The position numbers and the translations under genes are program-made. Under the pieces are notes generated by a model. The model was not told the origin of the DNA. It saw nothing but the letters and a program-made list of their open reading frames with translations, and did no database searches. Below, one piece after another: positions 29,738-37,547 of a DNA stretch of 37,547 nt; the stretch's first letter is position 1; the number at the start of each line of letters is the position of its first letter. Source of the DNA: Helochares maculicollis (lineage: Eukaryota > Arthropoda > Insecta > Coleoptera > Hydrophilidae); the NCBI GenBank assembly GCA_033557835.1, contig JAWQRO010000507.1, forward strand, positions 1 to 37,547. The letters run 5' to 3'.

Positions 29738-32196
29738 AATCTGAATCCAAAATGAGAAATGCCTCAACGTGGCGAAGACTCCAGCTCTGGGCAAATTGTT
29801 TGTGGATTTCATGCAAGTGGGATTGTATTTATTTCAGTTAGTAAGATAGGATTAAAGTGATCTTGGCGGGCTATATCGATCCTTACTTGGTCCTCCCTTC
29901 ACGACCTTACTTGGTCGTCTCTATACCATCTTAGTCGGTCGTCTCTATACAACCATACTCGGTCGTCTTCATACAACCTTACTCGGTCGTCTCTACATGA
30001 CCTGTCCTGATTTGTGCTCTAACCTCCCTTGGTCTATGTTTGTTTGGCTGAAATCTGCAGGATGCCAATTAAAATACCTTCCCATGCTTAAAATCTCGAT
30101 CCCCTCAATTAATATATAACATCCTCCCTCCCAACATATTTGGAGATCTGGACTCAACATTCTCTTGTACATGAATACGAAAGAAAAAACACTAACGGAT
30201 TTATAGAGCTTGTCTATCTTAAAACTTCCCACCTTGCACGCCTTGATCCCTGCAAATAGTATTAAAATTTGGAAAGACACGTCAATTGTAATATGAAGGG
30301 GAGGGGAAAGGGCAAATGTCTCAAATATTAAAAGCACAAGCTTAAAATTTTGTTTTGTCAAGACTTGTGAACTCTGGTTTCAACGTTTCAAAAGTGGCGA
30401 TTTGAATGTTATTGACAAAGAACGTGAAAATTAACCAAAAAGTTTGAAGACGATGAAAATCTGAATCCAAAATGAGAAATCCCTCAACGTGGCGAAGACT
30501 CCAGCTCTGGGCAAATTGTTTGTGGATTTCATGCAAGTGGGATTTTATTTATTTCAGTTAGCAAGATAGGATTAAAGTGATCTTGGCAGGCTATATCGAT
30601 CCTTACTTGGTCCTCCCTTCACGACCTTACTTGGTCGTCTCTAGACGATCTTAGTCGGTCGTCTCTATACAACCATACTCGGTCGTCTCCATACAACCAT
30701 ACTCGGTCATCTCTATATGACCTGTCCTGATTTGTGATCTAACCTCCCCTGATATATGTTTGTTTGGCTGAAATCTACAGGATGCCAATTAAAATACCTT
30801 CCCACTCTTAAAGTCTCGATCTCCTCAATAACAAAAAACATCCTCCCTCCCAATATATTTGGAGATCTGGTCTCAACATTTTCTTGTACATAATTACGAA
30901 TGAAAAATCACTAACGGATTTATAGAGGTTGTCTATCTTAAAGCTTTCCACCTTGCGCGCCTTAATCCCTGCAAATAGTATTAAAATTTGGAAAGACACG
31001 CCAATTGTAATATGAAGGGGAAGGGAGAGGGCAAATGTCTCAAATATTAAAAGCGCAAGCTTAAAATTTTGTTTTGTCAAGACTTGTGAACTCTGGTTTC
31101 AACGTTTCAAAAGTGGCGATTTGAATGTTATTGGCAAAGAACGTGAAAATTGACCAAAATGTTTGAAGACGATAAAAATCTGAATCCAAAATGAAAAATC
31201 CCGCAAAGTAGCGAAGTCTCCAGCTCTGGGCAAATTGTTTGTGGATTTCATGCAAGTGGGATTTTATTTATTTAAGTTAGCAAGATAGGATTACAGTGAT
31301 CTTGGCGGGCTATATCGATCTGACCTGACCTTACTTGGCCCTCCCTTCACGACCTTACTTGGTCGTCTCTATACGACCTTAGTCGGTTGTCTCTATACGA
31401 CCTTACTCGGTCGTCTCTATACAACCATACTCGGTCGTCTCCATACAACCTTACTCGGTCATCTCTACATGACCCGTCCTGATTTGTGATCTAGCCTCCC
31501 TTGGTTTATGTTTGTTTGGCTGGAATCTACAGGATGCCAATTAAAAAACCTTCCCACGCTTAAAGTCTCGATCCCCTCAATTAATAGAAAACATCTTCCC
31601 TCCCAATATATTTGGAGATCTGTACTCAACATTCTCTTGTACATGAATACGAAGGAAAAAACACTAACGGATTTATAGAGCTTGTCTATTTTAAAACTTC
31701 CCACCTTGCACGCATTGCTTCCTGCAAATAGTATTAAAATTTGGAAAGACGCGTCAATTGTAATATGAAGGGGAAGGGAGAGGGCAAATGTCTCAAATAC
31801 TAAAAGCGCAAGCTTAAAATTTTGATTTGTCAAGACTTCTGAACGCTGGTTTCAACGTTTCAAAAGTGGCGATTTGAATGTTATTGACAAAGACCGTGAA
31901 AATTACCCAAAAAGTTTGAAGACGGTGAAAATCTGAATCCAAAATGAGAAATTCTTCAACGTAGTGAAGACTCCAGCTCTGGACAAATTGTTTGTGGATT
32001 TCATGCAAGTGGGATTTTATTTATTTCAGCTAGCAAAATAAGATTAAAGTGATTTTGGCGAGCTGTATCTATCTGATCTGACCTTACTTAGTCCTCCCTT
32101 CACGACTTTACTCGGTCGTCTCTAAATGACCGTACTCGGTCGTCTCTATACGACCGTACTGGGTCGTCTCTATACGACCTTAGTCGGTCTTTTCTG

Positions 32197-32330
32197 TAAT
32201 TAAGCATTATTGGATGAAGACGATACACAAACGCAACAAATGATGGTGGAGCACTTGGATGTCACTGTTTCTTGCATCGCTTTGTAACTGGCGATGAAAA
32301 ATGGATATATTTTGAGAATCCCAAACCTAC
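32197..32330 (+). pseudogene. mar-A-type mariner remnant at the right edge of the array
   Basis: It reads ALLDEDDTQTQQMMVEHLDVT, matching mar-A from about 1424. After 32266 it jumps to the equivalent of mar-A 1635 (TTGCATCGCTTTGTAACTGG, then GGATATATTTTGAGAATCCC, the ...HRFVTGDEKWIYFENPK region). About 141 bp are deleted between the two parts. The left end picks up almost exactly where the mariner piece inside each array unit stops. Confidence 0.88.
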
Positions 32331-32622
32331 TTCTCAAACTGTGCTGGTTATTTAAAACTGTTTTGCTACAGATTTCAATTATCTCATTCCGCAGCCACGC
32401 TATTCCCCAGACTTAGCTCCTTGTGACTTCCAGCTCTTCCCGGAACTCAGAAAACGCTCATTCTGACTCGATTGAAGAAACACAAACCGAGTTTGTGATT
32501 GAAGACCAATCCGGATATCGTTTTCGACGACTGTTCCAAAAGCTGGGAAAACATTGGCACAACTTATAATATTCGGAAGGGATATCTTTTGAATTTTGAA
32601 GGAGACAAATTTGGAATGTAGT
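32331..32622 (+). pseudogene. C-terminal fragment of a second mariner lineage
   Basis: It contains PQPRYSPDLAPCDFQLFPEL, the block around the third catalytic Asp, then LKKHKPS and, after frame changes, FDDCSKSWENIGTTY and LNFEGDKFGM followed by a stop. The EGDKF ending and the PCDF block belong to mariners other than mar-A, so the junction at about 32330 joins two lineages. No inverted repeat was found. Confidence 0.7.
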
Positions 32623-34458
32623 CGGCACCTTGCGTTTTATTTTAAGACTCCTTTTATGTTTTGATGAGTGGCAACATAAGATATGCAGTATTAATAAGGT
32701 TGATGGGTTTAAGTTTCGTGGTCAAACGCTTCCTGTAATTAGTAGACAGCTTTTTTATACCCGAGGAAGCAAAATGGCGGATGTGAAGAAGGAGATATGT
32801 GGATGTAAGAAAAGGACTGTGGGATCACGATAATAGAAAAGTGACGATAGGCGAAGCGGAGAGCGCCGAACCCTTGATTATGTGTAATGCGATATAGGAA
32901 ACAGGGAAATGAACAGAGGAACGTCGAAGTAAAAGTTGGGAAAAGGTAGTTAGGTGGTTTTGGTTGAGAGCTGCACGTTTCCTACTACGGTCTTAATGTA
33001 TTATTTACCCAAATGTATGTCATTTTCATTTTATAGGAGTTGTTTCAACAAGGAAAATAATTCATGTCTTTTAGATGAAGGATAAGACTTATGGGGTGAG
33101 GGTTTCGGGTTAGTCTGGCGTAGAGTGCGTATTAAATAAGTTGTGATGTGGTTCGGTTTTTTATAAAAGGCATTCTAGATTTCTCAGATGTAGCTGTAGC
33201 TCGTATGACGACCAGTAGAGCGAAGGGTGGTTAATAAACATGAGGTTCTGTTGTTTTGAGCGAGATGCCGATGGGATTAAAAAATCAAAGAGTTCTGTGC
33301 GAGGAATCGCCAGGAATTTAATGAGGGAAGCTAATGAAAAGTGGCAAAAAGCTTAACGAAACTTCTTGTTACTTCATTCAGTGAAATGAAGCTTTTAAGG
33401 CTAGGAATTGAAAGTGTGGGAGTCAATGAGAAGTGGGAAGCAGTTTCATTGCTGAAGGATTGAAAACTCAGAAGATGCAACACTGGAAACTAGACATGAG
33501 GGAGTTGATGGTGAGTGAGAAGGGGTTCCTCTGCTGAGGAGATTAAAAATCAGGGGCTCGATAGTGGAAGAATTAAAAATGAGGGTATTACGGAAGATGA
33601 GTTTGAGGGGTTGGAATGTGAGGCTGGGGGTCGCAGTAAGTGAAGGTGGTAGCTGGGGTCTGGAGAATGAAGGGACGTGGGATGTAGAATTGGAAGAACT
33701 TAGGGTGGAGGAGGATAGAGTGGGAGAACGAGAAGTTAGTGAGCAGGGGAATAAAAACGGATTATCCATCATAGCTGACATTACATTCCCATTGATAACG
33801 TAATTCAAAGCTAGAACAAAATGGTAGAAACTTAGTCGAGATTTTCCAGGATTAAAGGAGCCACTGTTTCTGTCTAGGGTTCTGGAGAATTTACCGCGAC
33901 GATCCTGGTGCTGTGTTAATATATTTCAGCAGTAAAAGGACCAAGAATTAATGCTGAACTTTGCTCAAGTATTTCATATCAATTAACTTTAACCGGATTT
34001 AACCGGAAAGATGTTTCGAATGTACTCTCCGTTTGGCGAACTTTTGCTAGGAGAAACGGGTGTTAAGAAACATTGTTCGAGATTTTTGTTTTCGCTCCCA
34101 CAATTTGATATGCAAGCCATTCATTTTTGTGGACGGAAAGTATTGGTTTGTTTATCGAGTCAGCTTGTTGCGAGTTTCCGCGGGAAAGACGATGTAATTT
34201 TGCAATTTAGAGCGAGTTACAGTTCTGAGCGAAGGTCAAGAACTTAATTACTTATGTGGTATGCATGTAATAAAAGGAACGGTCAAACATGAGTGCCGAG
34301 GTTGCACTATATTGCATTATATTTGCTAATTAATTAATGTGGAGCTTTAGCGCCGCAATCCTGCTCTAACGCCTCCTAGTGGCTCCGGGAGAAGTCTGCC
34401 AGTCTTGGTTTGTAACCGATGGACTAAACTAAAGAATGTTAATCAGAACACGATGTTA
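32623..34458. other. No gene recognised; purine-rich tract at 33410-33760
   Basis: From about 33410 to 33760 the plus strand is dominated by A and G with cryptic short repeats (GATTAAAAATCAGGGG, GAATTAAAAATGAGGG, GAGGAGGATAGAG). This creates long low-complexity open frames (120 codons on the minus strand, Ser/Pro/Leu-rich) that I do not believe. Elsewhere nothing was identified. Confidence 0.45.
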
Positions 34459-35418
34459 TTGAGCTGTTCGGAAAGCAATGTGTGTTTTTTAATAACGATT
34501 TTTTTTATGGTGAAGAAGCACTTTATTGAATTATGTATATATTATCTACTCTAGTACCATCTTTAAGGGGGTTGTACGACTCCACTCTCAATAAATTTTT
34601 GGTTTTTGCTGGCAAAAACAAATCCAGGTAATTTACGACCTCTTGATTTGAATTCAAGGTTATACCTTCTAAATGTTTTGTGACGACTGGAACAAGTAAT
34701 ATGCATAAGATGCCCGATTTGGGGAATACGGAATTCTTCTTAATAAAATACTACATCTTATCTATCAATTAACCTGGCCTGTTTTGCTTCAGTGAAATGT
34801 TCAATTTGTCCAGCAAATGATAGAGCACTTCAGAATTGATCGTTGATTTGGCCGACAGAAGCCCAAAAAAATTATTTGCCTGGAACTTCATCAAATACAA
34901 TTTTCTCATGAAATAGCAGCTTGTGGGCTGTGAAGTTAGTTATAGTCTAGGGTTTAAGTGATCATTAACGTCGAATTCCATAGATTTGATCTCTTAGAAA
35001 AATCATGGTTTTCATCAATTAGTGTCTTTGTAATGCTTTCATCAGCTCAAAGTGGCTGATCAGAACGTGGTACCTGTTCTACATCTAAATTGCCGGATCG
35101 AAATTTTGTATAGTTTTGGCTCTGGTGTGCTGTTAAATTATCTTCTCCATACATATAGAATAATATTTTTTTGTTGGACAGAATTTTTACCATTTAGATA
35201 ATATATTATGCCGAATGTGCTGCTTTTCAGAAAACATACTTGATGGATTAAGGCACTAATCAAAAATTACTGCGATAGTCAATCGAACTGTTTTACAAGC
35301 TACCCTTACTATACGAACTACCCAAATATATAATAGCCACGAGGTTTGAGTCTGACTGTAAAGAAATACAACTTAATCTTTTGTTATGACAAATGAAATT
35401 ACTTTCAGGACAACTCAA
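34459..35418 (-). mobile_element. mar-D: internally shortened mariner element
   Basis: A 960-bp element with 22-bp terminal inverted repeats: 34459-34480 matches the complement of 35397-35418 at 17 of 22 positions, with shared TTGAG-x-TGT and GAAAG-x-AAT blocks. TA flanks both ends (34457-34458 and 35419-35420). It is about 300 bp shorter than a complete mariner because part of the catalytic domain is deleted. Confidence 0.83.
34545..35237 (-). pseudogene. mariner transposase pseudogene (mar-D, cecropia/Hsmar1-like)
   Basis: From the ATG at 35237 the minus strand starts MFSEKQHIRHNIL. After a stop and frame changes it reads YTKFRSGNLDVEQVPRSDQP and LIDENHDFSKRSNLWNST, the HTH domains of mariners related to the cecropia group. 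After a damaged linker it continues KIVFDEVPGK, then much later LEFKSRGRKLPGFVFASKNQ, KFIESGV and, beyond a stop, RW. The FASKNQKF-x-ESG block is the typical C-terminal region. The segment holding the first two catalytic Asp is largely gone. Many stops; dead. It differs clearly in sequence from mar-A, mar-B, mar-C and mar-E. Confidence 0.78.
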
Positions 35419-35566
35419 TAGATAATTGTTTTAATTTTATGTATGTAAAGGCCAGCGCTAAAGCGGTTAACGTGCGCGTGGCCAATCAACAACACATGGG
35501 ACACAGGTTTTAGCCATCGTTGCCAAGCGACGAAATATTTTGTAATACTACTGTGTCCAAAACGTA
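35419..35566. other. Spacer between mar-D and mar-E
   Basis: A short spacer. At 35455-35515 a tRNA-like A box (GCTAAAGCGGTTAACG) is followed by a degraded B box (AGGTTTTAGCC). This is too weak to call as an RNA gene. Confidence 0.3.
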
Positions 35567-35740
35567 AGGTGAATTTGTCATTTAAAACTCCCGGGCATCA
35601 GGAAGGCAGGTAAAAATTTTTCCTATGTTGCTAGGACTGTTAATAAAATTTGCCAAGCGTCTAATTGTCAAAAGGTTTAATTATCTCCGAGTCAAACGTG
35701 TTTTTGCAAACAGCCAAAAGTGATTTTTTCGACATTTACA

Positions 35741-36112
35741 ATGGGTGATTCTGCTGAGCAAAGAACTTACACCAAATTTTGTTTACGAAACAAATATTCT
35801 TGTGCGGAAATATTGAAAATGTTGCGGAAGGCCTTCGGTGATCAAACTATGGCACAAAAACACGTTTATAAGTGTTACAACGAGTTCAAAATGTGCCGAG
35901 AAGGCGTTGAAGACGAACCGTGCTCTGGACGACCATCAACGTCTTCCGACGAGTGCCACGTCCAAAAAATCAAAGATTGGGTGTTTGAAAATCATCGATT
36001 GACAATTAGAGACCCCGCTGATAGTATTGGAATATCATTTGGCTCCGCCCAAACGATTTTGTAGGATTTTCTGTGTCTCAGAAGCGTCAAGTTTCGATTG
36101 GTGCCAAAGTGC
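35741..36112 (+). pseudogene. mariner transposase N-terminal domain (mar-E)
   Basis: An open frame of 107 codons starts MGDSAEQRTYTKFCLRNKYS. The usual length of the first HTH subdomain is kept, followed by AFGDQTMAQKHVYKCYNEFK and EDEPCSGRPSTSSDE, then the second HTH (ENHRLTIRDPADSIGISFGS). These are the paired-like DNA-binding domains that recognise the transposon ends. I chose the ATG at 35741 over one seven codons upstream because family members begin MxD/E at this point. The frame stops at 36062-36064, but homology continues (DFLCLRSVKFRLVPK) to about 36112. It is the cleanest mariner frame in the window. A DNA-binding-only protein is conceivable but unproven. Confidence 0.85.
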
Positions 36113-36129
36113 TAGTGAAATACTTTCAA

Positions 36130-36441
36130 GAAGAAGGAGTTTGGCTAGACAAGCTGTAAATAGGTGAATGAACGGGGCGGGATTGCCTCTAGGGCAATAC
36201 GGGGTAATGTATTAGTGAGTGTAAGGTGTATGATTGCGACGAAGACAAAAAGGGAAAAATATGGGAGGTAGGGATAATCCGCTAGAAAGTGGTCGGTCCG
36301 CCTCCACGTGGCTAGGGATGGTAACATGGCCGGGTGCAATTTTGGCTATCTGCATTTGGTCATGGCCAAGAGACCGACGTGAGATTGGACAGGTATGAGC
36401 TTCTGCCTAGGAACTGTCAGACGTTATGAAAGGTGTGTGTG
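36130..36441. other. Foreign segment inside mar-E
   Basis: About 310 bp of GC-richer DNA lie between the two transposase parts, where some 200 catalytic-domain codons should be. The composition differs from the flanks, with G-rich phrases such as GAACGGGGCGGG and a short GT microsatellite at 36432-36443 at the right junction. A 64-codon minus-strand frame (36339-36145) matches nothing I know. The origin is unknown: it could be a filler insertion during gap repair or a nested element. Confidence 0.6.
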
Positions 36442-36531
36442 TGTTTCGAGGACTGGAAAAAGAGTTGGCCAAAGTGCGTTTTGTCGGACAGGGATTGCTT
36501 TGAGGGGGATGAAATTGATTTGGAAGAGTAA
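36442..36531 (+). pseudogene. mariner transposase C-terminus (mar-E)
   Basis: Thirty codons including the stop read CFEDWKKSWPKC, then DCFEGDEIDLEE and TAA. This matches the end of mariner transposases of the type ending in a YFEGD motif. It is uninterrupted and lies 22 bp before the right inverted repeat, as expected for a mariner. It confirms that both ends of the element come from a single mariner despite the foreign middle. Confidence 0.82.
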
Positions 36532-36567
36532 ATAAAGAGTTTATATTGTACAAACAAATTCACCTTA

Positions 36568-37547
36568 CTTCATGATCACAGTAGTATGTTCCTAGTCAAG
36601 AAACATGACCACAAAGTTTAGAATCCAGAATTTCGTCGTAAAAGGCAAATATCCAAAGCTCCACTTGACTAGTTCTGAGCTGATGCGCCCGATCTAGCGA
36701 CGATCTAATTTTAACTCATCGGTGATCGATCTAGACGTTAAAAACGATCCTCCACCAAACTTGCTCCCACCCTTTCCAAAGGAGCCGCCGACCCAAGAAA
36801 ATAAATAAATAAAAAACTTAACGTAAATAAACCTTAATTTAATCAGGCAGCAATTTCCTAAAAGCGATTTTTCACTTTTGGAAAACATAATTCCGTCGGT
36901 ATATCTCCTTTAATCCGCGAAAAGCGTCCCAAATAAAAGTAATTCATTTTATTTATTTTCCGGCGGCAAAGTTAACATCAATATTCGAAATCGAATTTCG
37001 CCCCTGAAAAGTTTAAATATGGAAAAATACAACGGGAAAATGTATAGGCCCCCCGCCTTTTTTAGAAATCAATTAATTCGCGTCTGCCAGTGTTCGTCTT
37101 TTATCATTTTATCATTCTTTAGAATAAGGAGAAAGGATTGACTTTGATAAATTGAGTTGCCTTTGCACAATAGCTACTTTATTTACTTCAGACTCGATGC
37201 AAAAAGTCATCATATGTAACATTTAAAAGAAACAAAAACACGATTCGTAAAGACCCCTTTTAATTTATTTCGAACGATTCAAACCCTCGAAACAAAAGCG
37301 AGCTTAAATTTGTCACGAGCGAACAATAAGAATTGCCTTTTGTACGCCTCACATCGGGGACTTGATATTGTGTCCAATTGCATTATTAATTTTGCTGTGC
37401 TGTGCTAATTAAAAGCGGGGGCCGTGCGATGCGCTAAAAATGCATTGATTTGGTCGGGGGGCCGGGTATGGTCTTGGCAAGGCTGGACTGACTTGCTTTG
37501 AGCGGCCAAATTCGGGGGGGTAAGCGACGCGCCCGCTTGACCGTTTC
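36568..37547. other. No gene recognised
   Basis: Apparently unique sequence with short G/C homopolymer runs (GGCCCCCCGCC, GCGGGGGCCG, GGTCGGGGGGCC, TTCGGGGGGG). No transcript or repeat structure was seen. Confidence 0.35.

Larger units (their letters stand above)
28981..32196. repeat. 719-753-bp satellite array, 4.3 units, with captured mariner piece
   Basis: The marker GAATC(C/T)AAAATGA(G/A)AAAT falls at 28991, 29743, 30463, 31182 and 31935, giving unit lengths of 752, 720, 719 and 753 bp plus a partial fifth unit. Each unit contains, in order: a TTGTGGATTTCATGCAAGTGG block; a cluster of 24-bp hairpin repeats; a GAAATCTACAGGATGCCAAT block; the CATTCTCTTGTACATGAATA block; and about 100 bp of a mariner transposase. 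The long and short units differ mainly by one 24-bp repeat plus a CTGACCTG octamer (32 bp in total). Open frames on the minus strand recur only because the units recur. Confidence 0.97.
35567..36565 (+). mobile_element. mar-E: mariner element with its catalytic domain replaced
   Basis: A 999-bp element whose ends share a perfect 12-bp inverted repeat, AGGTGAATTTGT (35567-35578 and the complement of 36554-36565). TA lies outside both ends (35565-35566 and 36566-36567). It holds the transposase N-terminus (35741-36112) and the last 29 codons (36442-36531). Between them lie about 320 bp that do not look like mariner. Confidence 0.88.

Noticed and set aside
29435..32008. A family of four similar 64-codon and 68-122-codon minus-strand open frames, apparently a tandem gene family
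   Set aside because: They repeat only because the satellite unit repeats, they lie antisense to the captured mariner piece, and some units break or shorten them.
33446..33808. 120-codon Ser/Pro-rich minus-strand open frame
   Set aside because: Low-complexity translation of a purine-rich tract; stop codons are rare there because of composition.
35455..35515. tRNA-like A box with a possible B box AGGTTTTAGCC
   Set aside because: The B box lacks the TTCGA core and there is no terminator; too weak to call.

Overview
The window is eukaryotic repeat-rich DNA, almost certainly from an arthropod and most likely an insect. It is AT-rich, has no operon-like gene packing and no long open frames. It is littered with decayed mariner-family (Tc1/mariner, DD34D) transposons and long satellite arrays. 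A short run mixing CCTGA and CCTAA pentamers near the left end recalls the insect TTAGG telomere repeat and the TCAGG variant known from beetles. That is only a weak hint at the order. I recognise no functional host gene or exon; most open frames are chance frames inside repeats.

Layout, left to right. 1-370: degenerate CTGAC-rich repeat. 1021-2231: nearly full-length dead mariner (mar-A) with inverted repeats and TA flanks. 2345-2540: scrap of another transposase. 3825-5070: 244-bp satellite, running into a mariner fragment (5100-5398). 5407-6323: first copy of a ~917-bp dispersed repeat with ATTCCCGTATA ends (called DR917 here), followed by another mariner scrap. 9166-11056: 13 copies of a 146-bp satellite. 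12553-14126: mariner mar-B (minus strand) with its 5' third duplicated in tandem. 16050-16570: diverged 255-bp tandem duplication. 17632-18662: DR917 copy on the minus strand containing a tRNA-Thr-like segment with A box, B box and T-run. 19965-23075: ~335-346-bp satellite with higher-order structure. 24285-25195: relative of the right-hand array monomer joined to mariner mar-C. 25508-26838: DR917 copy plus a partial tandem copy. 28981-32196: array of 719-753-bp units, each carrying a 24-bp-period hairpin minisatellite and a captured piece of a mar-A-type transposase. 32197-32622: chimeric mariner remnant. 34459-35418: mar-D (minus strand). 35567-36565: mar-E, whose catalytic domain has been replaced by unrelated DNA. 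The rest has no feature I can support.

How the parts relate: the mariner copies belong to at least four or five diverged lineages, all dead here. The large array seems to have grown from a sequence that interrupted a mar-A-type mariner and then amplified together with about 100 bp of it. DR917 is present as three copies with both ends and three partial copies, and may be a non-autonomous element. All family assignments come from reading translated motifs by eye; no database search was run.
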